This document shows, in pieces, positions 1 to 7,423 of a DNA stretch of 18,372 nt (position 1 is the stretch's first letter; each line of letters begins with the position of its first letter). The position numbers were made by a program, and so were the translations under genes. Below the pieces are notes generated by a model that saw only the letters and a list, made by a program, of their open reading frames with translations, searched no databases and was not told the DNA's origin. This DNA is from JAXHUE01 sp034189655. GTDB taxonomy: Bacteria > Chloroflexota > Dehalococcoidia > E44-bin15. The stretch spans positions 1-18,372 of the forward strand of contig JAXHUE010000034.1 in assembly GCA_034189655.1 (NCBI GenBank), in the 5' to 3' direction.

Positions 1-131
1 CACATCACCCGCACTATCCTCACGTTCGGCGCAGACTTGATCCTGGCCGTGCCCGCCATGTCCGCACCGCGGTATGAGCACCAGTTGCAGCAGAAGCCCA
101 CTATCCTCGGCTCGAATCCGTCCTCATTCAT
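1..131 (-). CDS. mvhD: MvhD/FlpD-family Fe-S protein (partial, 5' end only)
   Basis: Only the first 43 codons are in the window; the gene continues past the left edge. The protein starts MNEDGFEPRIVGFCCNWCSY, with C14, C15 and C18, followed by an Arg-Gly-Ala-Asp and an 'N-V-R-I-V-R-V-M' strand. This is the recognisable opening of the MvhD/FlpD/FrhD family, small [2Fe-2S] proteins that pass electrons between HdrA and an electron donor such as a hydrogenase or formate dehydrogenase. The ATG overlaps the stop of the preceding NuoG-HdrA fusion gene in an ATGA (131-128), so translation is probably coupled. Its place directly after the HdrA C-terminal half fits its known role as an HdrA partner. 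What lies downstream, for example MetF or a dehydrogenase, cannot be seen and would say a lot about the complex. Confidence 0.85.
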   Translation of the reverse strand, partial: MNEDGFEPRIVGFCCNWCSYRGADMAGTARIKSAPNVRIVRVM

Positions 132-1891
132 ACCATCACCCCTTCGATCTCAGCCATGATCTGCTCAGTGGTGAAGTGTCTCTGGGTTATGGCGGCGCTG
201 GGACAGGTGGCGACGCACGTGCCGCAGCCCTTGCACAGGGCCCCGTTGATGCGGGAGACCACCTTTTCCGCGTCGAACGAGATGGCGCCGTAGGGGCAGA
301 GCTGGATGCAGGTCTTGCAGCCTGAGCACAGCTCCTCGTCGACCACCGCGGTGATGGCCTCAAGCTGGACCCTGCCCCTGGCGATCACCGCCAGTACCCG
401 GGCCGCCGCCGCCGAGGCCTGGGCCACGGTATCGGGTATATCCTTGGGGCCCTGGCAGCAGCCGGTCACGAAGACGCCGTCGGTCATGGTGGCCACCGGG
501 TCGAGCTTGGGGTGCTTCTCCATGAAGAAGCCATCAGGGCTGCGGCTGATGGAGAAGAGGCGGGCGACATCTTCGGCATCGGCCTGGGGCTCGAGGGCAG
601 TGCTCAAGACGACCATGTCCACCGGGACACGGCGCTGGACTCCGGCCAGGGTATCCTCGGAGACCACGATCAGCTTGCCCCGCTCCGCGGCGGTCTCGGC
701 GACATCGGTCACCTCTGCCGGGCGACCGCGAATGAAGAGGTTGCCCTCTGCGAGGACTCTATTGTAGAACTCCTCGAAGCCCTTGCCGAAGCTCCTCATG
801 TCGATGTAGAACTCGTAGATCCTGGCCCCGGGCACGTGCTCCCTCACCAGGTGTGCCAGCTTCATGGAGTACATGCAGCACACCCGCGAGCAGTACTCGT
901 GGTAGTTCTCGTCGCGGCTGCCCACGCAGTGGATGATGGCCACATCGCTGGGGTGCGAGCCATCGGTCATGACGACGTCGCCGCCGGTCGGCCCTGCGGC
1001 GTTTATCATCCTCTCCAGCTCAAGGGCGGTGAGCACGTTGGGGAGCCGCCCATAGCCGTACCGCTGCAGCGGGGTGGGGTCAAAGGGCTGAAAGCCGGTG
1101 GCCATGATGATGTTGCCGACCTCGATCTCGATGATCTCGTCCTCCATGTCGTGGTTGATGGCCTGGTGCTCGCAGACGGTCTCGCACACCTTGCACTTGC
1201 CTGTCTTGAAGTGGATGCAGTGCTCTCGCGAGATCACCGGCACGTTGGGCACGGCCTGGAGGTAGGGGACGTGGATAGGGGTGGACGGGCCGAGAAGGGC
1301 TTCGCTGTGGATTATCTTCCTGCCCTCGAGGTCCTCCATGGTGAACAGTCCGGTGGGACACACCGCGGCGCAGGCGCCACAGCCGATGCAGGCCTCTGTG
1401 GATATCTCGGGGAAGACCGTCACTTCTCGTCCCGTCCCCCTGCTGGTGAAGTTGATGGCGCAGGCGCCAACCACTTCGTTGCACATCCTCACGCAGAGGC
1501 CGCACATGATACACTGCTCGTCCTCTGTCTTGAACCTTACTCTCTCCACCCCGTACTCTGTGGCCAGGTCCTGGATGACCTTCACGTTGGGGCATCGGGC
1601 CAGCATCAGCTCGATCAAGATCTTGCGGGCCTGAATAACCTCGGGCGAATCGGTCTTCACCTCCAGCCCTTCCGCCACCGGATAGGTACAGGAGGTCACC
1701 AGCCTCGACCTTCCCCTGACCGTTACCTCCACGGTGCAGAGGCGGCAGCCTCCGTAGGGGGTGAGCGCCTCGTGGTAGCAGAGGGTAGGTATGTGGATGC
1801 CCACGCTTCGCGCGGCCTCCAGCACCGTCATGCCTTCTTGGGCCTGGACCTCTCTACCATCGATCTGTAAGGTTATCTCATTCATGCTCAT
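128..1891 (-). CDS. Fusion of NuoG-type 2Fe-2S/4Fe-4S N-terminus with C-terminal half of HdrA
   Basis: This 587-aa protein has two parts. Residues 1-~200 resemble the N-terminus of NuoG or of FdhA/HydA-type subunits: a [2Fe-2S] site (C38, C49, C52, C68) and two [4Fe-4S] ferredoxin motifs (C127, C130, C133, C137; C168, C171, C174, C178). The His-Cys cluster usually found between them in NuoG is not apparent near residues 95-110. Residues ~205-587 match the second half of HdrA: one CxxC-type cluster (C225, C233, C236, C240), 'IIMATGF' at 261-267, the Cys group C334/C338/C339, the closing part of the FAD fold ('GVFVTGCCQGPKDIPDT', 472-488), and a C-terminal double ferredoxin (C522, C525, C528, C532; C553, C556, C559, C563). 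There is no FAD GxGxxG here; it lies in the separate HdrA-N gene at 4314-5144. The two probably assemble into one bifurcating flavin unit. The gene begins 12 nt after the NuoF-like gene. Confidence 0.85.
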   Translation of the reverse strand: MSMNEITLQIDGREVQAQEGMTVLEAARSVGIHIPTLCYHEALTPYGGCRLCTVEVTVRGRSRLVTSCTYPVAEGLEVKTDSPEVIQARKILIELMLARCPNVKVIQDLATEYGVERVRFKTEDEQCIMCGLCVRMCNEVVGACAINFTSRGTGREVTVFPEISTEACIGCGACAAVCPTGLFTMEDLEGRKIIHSEALLGPSTPIHVPYLQAVPNVPVISREHCIHFKTGKCKVCETVCEHQAINHDMEDEIIEIEVGNIIMATGFQPFDPTPLQRYGYGRLPNVLTALELERMINAAGPTGGDVVMTDGSHPSDVAIIHCVGSRDENYHEYCSRVCCMYSMKLAHLVREHVPGARIYEFYIDMRSFGKGFEEFYNRVLAEGNLFIRGRPAEVTDVAETAAERGKLIVVSEDTLAGVQRRVPVDMVVLSTALEPQADAEDVARLFSISRSPDGFFMEKHPKLDPVATMTDGVFVTGCCQGPKDIPDTVAQASAAAARVLAVIARGRVQLEAITAVVDEELCSGCKTCIQLCPYGAISFDAEKVVSRINGALCKGCGTCVATCPSAAITQRHFTTEQIMAEIEGVMV

Positions 1892-1903
1892 GCCTCGCCG
1901 ATG

Positions 1904-3820
1904 CTATTTTCTTCGGATGCTCCTCTGCTTGACCGGGATCGGTGCCGGCACGGCCACGCCGCTGAGTCTGACGACGGCACCGAAGCGGGACGGGCAGACA
2001 TCGAAGCACGTGCCACACTTGGTGCACTTATCCTGGTCGATCACGTGGACCTGGTCTTTGCCGCCACTGATCGCCTCTGCGGGGCAGTTTCTGAGGCAGA
2101 TCAGGCAGGCCTTGCACTTCTGGGGGTCTATGTAGTAGGAAGTGAGGGCCTTGCAGCAGTAGGCCGCGCAGCGCTTCTCCCTGATGTGGGCTTCGTACTC
2201 GTCCCTGAAGTAGTGTATGGTGGTGAGCACTGGATTGGGCGCTGTCCCTCCCAGCGCGCACAGGGAGGTCTTGGCGATCACGTCGCCCAGCTCCTCCAGA
2301 AGCTCGATGTCGCCCTCCTCCCCCTCGCCCTCGCTGATGCGGGTGAGTATCTCTCGCATCCGCCTCACCCCCTCGCGACAGGGGAGGCACTTGCCACAGG
2401 ACTCATCGCAGAGGAAGTTGAGGAAGTACCTGGCGACATCGACCATGCAGGTGTCCTCGTCCATGACGATCATGCCGCCAGACCCCATCATCGACCCCAG
2501 CTTGGTCAGCTCGTCGAAGTCCACGGGGGTGTCGATGGCGCTCTCGGGTATGCAGCCCCCTGAGGGCCCACCTGTCTGCACCGCCTTGAACTTCTTGCCG
2601 CCGGGGATCCCGCCGCCCACGTTGTCGAGGATGTCCCTGATGGTCATGCCCATGGGCACTTCCACCAGCCCGGTGTTGTTTACCTTTCCCACCAGGGAGA
2701 ATATCTTGGTGCCCTTGCTGCCCTCCGTGCCGATGTTGCGATACCAGTCGGCGCCATTGTTGATGACGAGCGGCACGTTGGCCCAGGTCTCCACGTTGTT
2801 CAGGTTAGAGGGCTGGTCCCACACCCCCTTGATGACGGTGTGGATGTGCTTGGGCCTGGGCTCCCCGACCTTGCCCTCTATCGCCGTCATCAGGGCGCTG
2901 GACTCGCCGGAGACGAAGGCCCCGGCACCCCGGTGCACCTTGATGGTGAAATCGAATCCGGAGCCCAGGATGCTCTCACCGAGGAGGCCATACTCCTGGG
3001 CCTGCGTGATGGCGATGCCCACGTTTTCCACCGCCAGCGGGTACTCCTGCCTCACGTAGATGAAGCCCTGGTGGGAGCCGATGGCGTAGGCACCGATGAT
3101 GAGCCCCTCGAGCACGCTGTGGGGGTTGCCTTCGAGCAGGCTTCTGTCCATGTAGGCCCCTGGGTCGCCCTCGTCGGCGTTCACGATCACGTACTTGATA
3201 TCACCAGGGGCATTGCGACACTCCTCCCACTTCCTGCCGGCGGGGAAGCCGCCGCCCCCTCGACCGCGCACATCTGCCCTCTTCACCTCTTCCAGCACCT
3301 GGTCCGGGGTCATCTCGAAGAGTGCCTTGGCCAGGGCGCTGTAGCCGCCGAGGGCGATGTAGTCGTCGATGCACTTGGGGTCTATCTTGCTGTTGTTGCC
3401 GAAGACAAGCCGCATCTGGTTCTTGTAGAAGGGTATCTCGTACTCGTGGGCTATCCGCTCACCGGTGGTGGGGTCGGTATACGTCAGGCGGTCGATGACC
3501 CTGTCGTTGATAATGGTCTCGGAGATGATCTCGGGCACGTCCTTCGGCGTCACCTGAAGGTAGCAGAGCTCCTCAGGGGAGATCACCACCAGCGGCCCCT
3601 TCTCGCAGAAGCCGTGGCAGCCTGTCCTCTTCACGTCCACCTTGCTCTCCAGGCCCTGTCTCTTGATCTCCTCTTCGAACGCGACGCTCACCTTTTCGCT
3701 GGCGTATGCGCGGCAGCCAGTCCCAGAGCATATAGTGATGCAGAGCTTGCTGGGGTCCCTCGCGGAGATGATATCATCCCTCAGCTTCACCAAGTCCAGG
3801 GGCGTCTTCAGCCTTGTCAT
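1904..3820 (-). CDS. nuoF: NuoF/HndC-like NADH-oxidising flavoprotein subunit with extra ferredoxin domain
   Basis: This subunit is predicted to exchange electrons between NAD(P)H and Fe-S clusters through FMN. Counted from the ATG at 3820, it has 638 aa. It has a thioredoxin-like [2Fe-2S] domain (C31, C36, C68, C72), the FMN/NADH loop GRGGGGFPAGRKW at 186-198, 'NADEGDPGAYMDR' at 214-226, an SLBB-type region (~370-420), the NuoF [4Fe-4S] ligands C475, C478, C481 and C521, and a C-terminal double ferredoxin (C569, C572, C575, C579; C599, C602, C605, C609). This layout matches the HndC/HydB type of hydrogenase and bifurcating complexes rather than plain complex I NuoF. I prefer ATG 3820, which has GAGAGGGAGA just upstream. 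An in-frame ATG at 3844 would overlap the NuoE stop and has no clear ribosome binding site. With NuoE it would supply or accept NADH electrons for the Hdr core. Confidence 0.88.
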   Translation of the reverse strand: MTRLKTPLDLVKLRDDIISARDPSKLCITICSGTGCRAYASEKVSVAFEEEIKRQGLESKVDVKRTGCHGFCEKGPLVVISPEELCYLQVTPKDVPEIISETIINDRVIDRLTYTDPTTGERIAHEYEIPFYKNQMRLVFGNNSKIDPKCIDDYIALGGYSALAKALFEMTPDQVLEEVKRADVRGRGGGGFPAGRKWEECRNAPGDIKYVIVNADEGDPGAYMDRSLLEGNPHSVLEGLIIGAYAIGSHQGFIYVRQEYPLAVENVGIAITQAQEYGLLGESILGSGFDFTIKVHRGAGAFVSGESSALMTAIEGKVGEPRPKHIHTVIKGVWDQPSNLNNVETWANVPLVINNGADWYRNIGTEGSKGTKIFSLVGKVNNTGLVEVPMGMTIRDILDNVGGGIPGGKKFKAVQTGGPSGGCIPESAIDTPVDFDELTKLGSMMGSGGMIVMDEDTCMVDVARYFLNFLCDESCGKCLPCREGVRRMREILTRISEGEGEEGDIELLEELGDVIAKTSLCALGGTAPNPVLTTIHYFRDEYEAHIREKRCAAYCCKALTSYYIDPQKCKACLICLRNCPAEAISGGKDQVHVIDQDKCTKCGTCFDVCPSRFGAVVRLSGVAVPAPIPVKQRSIRRK

Positions 3821-3836
3821 GGTCTCCCTCTCGTGG

Positions 3837-4298
3837 CTATTCATAGTTGTCCAGGATCTCGCTCACCTTCGATACCGGCAGCTTGCCGTAGTACTCACCG
3901 TCGACCACCATCACTGGCCCCAGGGCACAGCAGCCGAGGCAGTTCACTGTATCCAGGGTGAACTTCATGTCCTCGCTCGTCTCACCTGGCCCCAGGCCCA
4001 GCACCTCTTCCACCTTGTCCAGGACCTTTGGCGCGCCCCGCACGTGACAGGCGGTGCCCAGGCATACACTCACCACGTGACGTCCCACGGGAGTAAGGCT
4101 CATCGCCTTGTAGAAGCTGGCCACGCGGTACACCTGCGTTATCGGGATTCCCATCCTCTCGCTGATCCTGGCTATGGCCTCTTTGGGTAGCCAGTTGTAC
4201 TCCCTCTGCACGTCCAGGAGCACCTGGATCAGGACCCCCTCTTCACCGGTGTAGCGCTCTACGATCTCATCTACCTTGTCTATCTCTGTGGCAACCAT
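3837..4298 (-). CDS. nuoE: NuoE-like [2Fe-2S] thioredoxin-fold subunit
   Basis: This 153-aa protein matches the 24-kDa (NuoE/HndA) subunit in length and layout: a helical N-terminus (residues ~5-65, with 'QREYNWLPKEAI') followed by a thioredoxin-like [2Fe-2S] domain. The four expected ligands are C79, C84, C120 and C124, in 'VCLGTACHVRGA' and 'NCLGCCALGP'. In complex I and in bifurcating hydrogenases this subunit sits against NuoF and is thought to tune or relay its electrons. It lies between HdrA-N (15 nt upstream) and the NuoF-like gene (16-nt gap if NuoF starts at 3820). A moderate ribosome binding site (CAGGA) precedes the ATG. No complex I membrane subunits are present, so a soluble NADH module for the Hdr complex is more likely than respiratory complex I. 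Confidence 0.88.
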   Translation of the reverse strand: MVATEIDKVDEIVERYTGEEGVLIQVLLDVQREYNWLPKEAIARISERMGIPITQVYRVASFYKAMSLTPVGRHVVSVCLGTACHVRGAPKVLDKVEEVLGLGPGETSEDMKFTLDTVNCLGCCALGPVMVVDGEYYGKLPVSKVSEILDNYE

Positions 4299-4313
4299 CT
4301 CACACGTCCTGCT

Positions 4314-5144
4314 CTATGAGATCACCTTTATTACCTGGTCCCCCTTCTTGATGACCCTCTTCGCGGGGACCATGGTTGTGGGACATTTGCTCCAGCACGT
4401 GCCACACCCGGTGCACTTGGTCTCATCCACGTAGCGTGCCTTCTTCCTGATCTTCACCGTGAAGTTGCCCACGTAGCCTGAGACCTCCTCGACCTCGCTG
4501 TAGGTGAGGAGCTCGATATTGGGGTGCGAGCCCACCAGGCTCATCTTGGGGGTGAGGATACAGGCGGAGCAGTCCAGGGTGGGGAAGGTCTTGTCCAGCT
4601 GGATCATGTGCCCGCCTATGGAGGGCTCCCTCTCCACCAGGTAGACCTTGTTGCCGGAGTCGGCGATCTCCAGGGCCGCCTGGATACCGGCGATGCCTCC
4701 GCCTACGATAAGGGTGCTGGGATTGACCGGGACGTACGTGGTCTCCAGCGGCTGGTGATAGTAGACTCGCCGCACGGCGCCGCTCACCAGGGCCTTTGCC
4801 TTCTCGGTCGCCGCCTCACGGTCCAGGGTGCACCAGGAGCAGTGCTCCCTGATATTGGCCATCTCGAAGAGGTACTGGTTGAGCCCCGCCTCCTCGCAGG
4901 CCCTTCTGTAGGTGGGCTCGTGCATCTGCGGGGAGCAGGAGGCCACCACCACGCGGTTGATCCCCATATTCTTTATGTCGTCTTTGATGAGGTTCTGACC
5001 GGGGTCGGAGCACATATACTTGTAGTCACGCGCCACCACAACTGACGGGAGTCCCCTCGCGAACTCGGCCACCTTCACCACGTCCACCGTGCCCGCGATG
5101 TTGCTCCCGCAATGACAGATGTAAACGCCTATCTTTGGCTCCAC
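4314..5144 (-). CDS. hdrA: HdrA N-terminal half (FAD-binding part of split HdrA)
   Basis: HdrA is the flavin subunit where electron bifurcation takes place; intact versions are about 650 aa. This 276-aa protein covers only the first part. It has an N-terminal HdrA-specific domain with 'VYICHCGSNIAGTVD' (7-21), the FAD Rossmann motif GGGIAG (148-153), 'EREPSIGGHM' (171-180), the Cys pair C192/C195 in 'DCSACILTPKM', and one ferredoxin motif (C244, C247, C250, C254). It then stops in the middle of the inserted ferredoxin domain. The rest continues in the fusion protein at 128-1891, which resumes at 'VPNVPVISREHC'. The start is GTG at 5144, with AGAGGTG upstream and a 14-nt gap after hdrB. Both halves keep their cofactor motifs, so this is a split gene rather than a decayed one. 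A single frameshift cannot explain it, because two other genes lie between the halves. Confidence 0.88.
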   Translation of the reverse strand: MEPKIGVYICHCGSNIAGTVDVVKVAEFARGLPSVVVARDYKYMCSDPGQNLIKDDIKNMGINRVVVASCSPQMHEPTYRRACEEAGLNQYLFEMANIREHCSWCTLDREAATEKAKALVSGAVRRVYYHQPLETTYVPVNPSTLIVGGGIAGIQAALEIADSGNKVYLVEREPSIGGHMIQLDKTFPTLDCSACILTPKMSLVGSHPNIELLTYSEVEEVSGYVGNFTVKIRKKARYVDETKCTGCGTCWSKCPTTMVPAKRVIKKGDQVIKVIS

Positions 5145-5158
5145 AGCAGCACCTCTGG

Positions 5159-6028
5159 CTATTTGTATTTCGATACCAGCCTCTTGGCAGAGACAATCCC
5201 TTTATCTATGCCCAGCTCTCTGCCGCTGAGCCCCAGGGCCAGGCCCACGAGCTGGGTGAAGAACAGCACCGGGATATCGTAGTGGGTCTTGAATTTCTTG
5301 TTGACCCTCCCCTGGTATACGTCCAGGTTTGTTTGGCACAGGGGGCAGACGGTAATGATACACTCGGCGCCGTGTGCTGCTGCGGAATCGAGCAGCTTGT
5401 GTATCAGGCCCAGGGCCACGCTCTCCTCCGGGATGATCAGGGAGCCACCGCAGCAGCGGGTCTTCAAGGGGAAGGGGACTACCTTGGCCCCGAGACTCTC
5501 GGTGAGGCGGTCGAGCGACTGGGGGAATTCAGGGTCGTCGAACCCGGGCCCGGGGCGGACGATCTGACAGCCATAGTACACCGCTACCTTCAGCCCGGTG
5601 AGGTCTCTGCGCACCTTTGCCGCGATCGCCTCACGGCCGACGTCATTGAGTATGACCTCCGCCAGGTGCCTGACCTGCACCTTGCCGTGATACTCCAGGC
5701 CTCCGGCTGCCAGGGCCTCCTGGACATCCCTCTGGAGCTGGGAGTGATGCTGGAGCATGGAGTTCGCTCTCCTCAGTGTGCAGTAACAGGAGCTGCACGC
5801 AGTGACCAGGTCGAGCCCCATCTTCTCCGCCAGCGCCAGGTTGCGCGCCGACATACAGGAGGAGATGAGCTCATCCACCGAGCTGTAGGGCGTGGACCCG
5901 CAGCAGTTCCAGTCTTCGATCTCGGTAAGCTCCAGGTCCAGGGCCCTGCTCACCGCCAGCGTAGACTGCCCATAGGCCTCTGCCCCTCCCCTCGAGGCGG
6001 AGCAGCCTGGGTAGTAGGCGTACCTCAC
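5159..6028 (-). CDS. hdrB: HdrB, heterodisulfide reductase subunit B (two CCG domains)
   Basis: HdrB carries the disulfide-reducing site; in methanogens this is two unusual [4Fe-4S] clusters bound by CCG domains. This 289-aa protein has both Cys-rich repeats: C9, C42-C43, C78 and C81 for the first ('YPGCSA', 'WNCCGS', 'CSSC'), and C154, C192-C193, C228 and C231 for the second ('YYGCQ', 'RCCGGS', 'CPLCQ'). The full ligand set suggests an active site. The start is GTG at 6028, overlapping the hdrC stop in a GTGA (6028-6025). Methanogen HdrB reduces CoM-S-S-CoB. Bacteria outside that group usually lack these thiols, so the physiological substrate here is unknown: another disulfide or a different partner protein. 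Confidence 0.9.
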   Translation of the reverse strand: MRYAYYPGCSASRGGAEAYGQSTLAVSRALDLELTEIEDWNCCGSTPYSSVDELISSCMSARNLALAEKMGLDLVTACSSCYCTLRRANSMLQHHSQLQRDVQEALAAGGLEYHGKVQVRHLAEVILNDVGREAIAAKVRRDLTGLKVAVYYGCQIVRPGPGFDDPEFPQSLDRLTESLGAKVVPFPLKTRCCGGSLIIPEESVALGLIHKLLDSAAAHGAECIITVCPLCQTNLDVYQGRVNKKFKTHYDIPVLFFTQLVGLALGLSGRELGIDKGIVSAKRLVSKYK

Positions 6029-6729
6029 GACGCAACCTCCACAGCAGCACGGGCTGTCTCCAGGGCCCGCGCCTTTGTGATAATGGCGGTAAGCTGCTGC
6101 CTGTCTTTGATGGTGTCAGGCCGCAGCGGCATGCGCCCGCGAAGCAGCATCTTCAGCCCTATGGGGGCCATCTTCAGGACCGCGAGGGGGCTGCTCTGCA
6201 TGTAGTACCTCAGCATGAGGCTCACCTCGTGGACGCGCCCGTTGCGGTCGATGATGTCGACGAAGGCGCGGTTCATGATCGGCTCACCGGTAGGCCCGTA
6301 GGAGAAGCCATTGCGGAAGGCCAGCTGCCTCAGGCTGTACATGAGGTGGGTCACCGGGACACCTTGGGGGCAGCGCTCGGTGCACAGGTAGCAGGAGGCG
6401 CAGTACCACATGGAGTCACTGGATATGACCTCTTTGCGCATCCCGGCGCGCACCATGGCGATCATTCTACGGGGCGAGTACTCCATCTCGTTGGCGTTGG
6501 GACAGGACCCGGTGCAGGTCCCACACTGAATACAGTTACAGATTCCGTCCCCGCCTAGCATGCCACAGACCTCATCCAGGAAGCCGGTGCCATTTCCCAG
6601 CCCGCTCTTGGCCTGGGCCGTCTTGTGCTTGTTGTACCAGCCTACAGTCCCTGTCAGCAAGAGCCCAATAAGCGCCGGGATGCCAACGAGGATGCCGAGC
6701 CCTATCAGGATACCCAGAAACACTTCCAT
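6025..6729 (-). CDS. hdrC: HdrC with N-terminal transmembrane anchor
   Basis: HdrC relays electrons from HdrA to HdrB. Counted from ATG 6729 it has 234 aa. Residues 60-135 hold two [4Fe-4S] motifs (C66, C69, C72, C76; C110, C113, C116, C120), as expected. The odd part is the N-terminus: residues 3-~28 form a glycine-rich hydrophobic helix beginning MEVFLGILIG, which soluble HdrC proteins normally lack. Its first 22 residues are identical to those of the two small proteins encoded just upstream (6851-7048 and 7167-7376). The helix is followed by WYNKHK, which by the positive-inside rule would place the ferredoxin part in the cytoplasm. An in-frame ATG at 6735 also exists. I chose 6729 because the small paralogues start at the same MEV with the same ACG-ATG context. 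Confidence 0.85.
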   Translation of the reverse strand: MEVFLGILIGLGILVGIPALIGLLLTGTVGWYNKHKTAQAKSGLGNGTGFLDEVCGMLGGDGICNCIQCGTCTGSCPNANEMEYSPRRMIAMVRAGMRKEVISSDSMWYCASCYLCTERCPQGVPVTHLMYSLRQLAFRNGFSYGPTGEPIMNRAFVDIIDRNGRVHEVSLMLRYYMQSSPLAVLKMAPIGLKMLLRGRMPLRPDTIKDRQQLTAIITKARALETARAAVEVAS

Positions 6730-6772
6730 CGTCATTCATCCCCCTTACTGTAATATCGTGACCCTGTCTTTC

Positions 6773-6827
6773 GGTTGGGGTGCCCCCCATCGTTGAACGC
6801 CTATCCCTCTGGGGGGCACCGCCAACC
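6773..6827 (-). repeat. Hairpin repeat 1 (before hdrC)
   Basis: The arms are GGTTGGGGTGCCCCCCA (6773-6789) and TGGGGGGCACCGCCAACC (6810-6827). They pair over 6 + 11 bp with a single-base bulge and a 20-nt loop. The hairpin lies 23 nt after the stop of protein A and 43 nt before the hdrC start. No U-run follows on the minus-strand transcript, so it is not a typical Rho-independent terminator. An intercistronic mRNA-processing or stability element is more likely. Confidence 0.8.
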
Positions 6828-6850
6828 ATGTCATGGTGTTGGTATAACCC

Positions 6851-7048
6851 CTACCTTCGCCCTGAGGTGACAAGCTCTCGCTCTTCCTCGGCGGGCTGGG
6901 CCTCGGCCTCGCCCTGCTTCACCTCGATCTGCCGGGCGCGCTCCCTGCGGTGCGCCAGCTCAGCGACGCCCACGAGCGTAAAGCCGATGAGGGCCGGGAT
7001 ACCGACGAGAATTCCGAGCCCTATCAGGATGCCCAAGAACACCTCCAT
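6851..7048 (-). CDS. Small single-TM protein A (HdrC-anchor paralogue)
   Basis: This is a 65-aa protein of unknown function. Residues 3-~30 form one hydrophobic helix with glycines at 6, 10, 12, 16 and 22 (two GxxxG spacings, often seen in packing TM helices), followed by a charged tail rich in Arg, Glu and Gln ('RRERARQIEVKQ'). The first 22 residues are identical to HdrC's N-terminus and to protein B. A ribosome binding site GGAGG lies 7 nt before the ATG. It lies directly upstream of hdrC, separated by a hairpin (6773-6827), and is probably in the same transcript. It could form a homo- or hetero-oligomeric membrane patch with the HdrC anchor, but that is inference. I recognise no named family. 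Confidence 0.8.
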   Translation of the reverse strand: MEVFLGILIGLGILVGIPALIGFTLVGVAELAHRRERARQIEVKQGEAEAQPAEEERELVTSGRR

Positions 7049-7088
7049 CGTCCTTCCTCCCCTTTTGTATGTAGTCCGCTATTCGCTT

Positions 7089-7144
7089 GGTTGGGGTGCC
7101 CCTCGAGCGCTGATGACTGTCTCTCTCGAGGGGCACCGCCAACC
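7089..7144 (-). repeat. Hairpin repeat 2 (before protein A)
   Basis: The arms are GGTTGGGGTGCCCCTCGAG (7089-7107) and CTCGAGGGGCACCGCCAACC (7125-7144): 6 + 13 bp with the same single bulge as repeat 1 and a 17-nt loop. Near the loop the stem reads CCCCTCGAG where repeats 1 and 3 have CCCCCCA(G), and the opposite arm has changed to match. It lies 22 nt after the stop of protein B and 40 nt before protein A. Confidence 0.8.
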
Positions 7145-7166
7145 GGTCGTAGTGTTGCCGCACATT

Positions 7167-7376
7167 CTACCGTCGACCCGCGGCAACAAGCTCTCGCTCT
7201 TCCCTTGCGGGCTGGGTCTCGACCTCGGCCTCAACCTGCTTCACCTCGATCTGCCGAGTCCGGGCACGCTCCCGGCGCTGCCCCAGCTCAGCGACACCCA
7301 CAAGCGTAAAGCCGATGAGGGCCGGGATACCGACGAGAATTCCGAGCCCTATCAGGATGCCCAAGAACACTTCCAT
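7167..7376 (-). CDS. Small single-TM protein B (near-duplicate of A)
   Basis: This 69-aa protein has the same layout as protein A: an N-terminal glycine-rich TM helix and a charged tail ending 'ELVAAGRR' (A ends 'ELVTSGRR'). Over the first 90 nt the two genes differ at about three silent positions and share an unbroken 68-nt stretch (6975-7042 and 7303-7370). The tails have drifted more and include small indels. The start is ATG 7376 after a purine-rich GGAAGGGGGGGAG. A longer reading from TTG 7406 is in frame but would translate the ribosome binding site. High identity in the TM part with a divergent tail implies either recent duplication or selection and conversion focused on the helix. Confidence 0.8.
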   Translation of the reverse strand: MEVFLGILIGLGILVGIPALIGFTLVGVAELGQRRERARTRQIEVKQVEAEVETQPAREERELVAAGRR

Positions 7377-7423
7377 CGTACTCCCCCCCTTCCTTTTTTT
7401 ATCCAACCTGGCCTTTTATTTTC

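Noticed and set aside
512..1870. Long plus-strand open frame (452 codons) opposite the NuoG-HdrA fusion
   Set aside because: It lies entirely antisense to a gene with many conserved Fe-S motifs. The translation has no recognisable domain, and its His/Val/Gly-rich make-up is typical of a shadow frame in GC-rich DNA.
2840..3961. Plus-strand open frame of 373 codons opposite the NuoF-like gene
   Set aside because: It is antisense to a well-supported gene, has no ribosome binding site or family motif, and has shadow-frame composition.
1904..4298. NuoE/NuoF as part of a respiratory complex I
   Set aside because: No membrane subunits (NuoA, H, J-N) are present, the NuoF is the HndC-like long form, and the neighbours are Hdr genes.
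7167..7406. Longer form of protein B from TTG 7406, and likewise of protein D from TTG 7926
   Set aside because: The extra residues would be translated from purine-rich ribosome binding sites, and the paralogues A, C and HdrC all start at the ME position.
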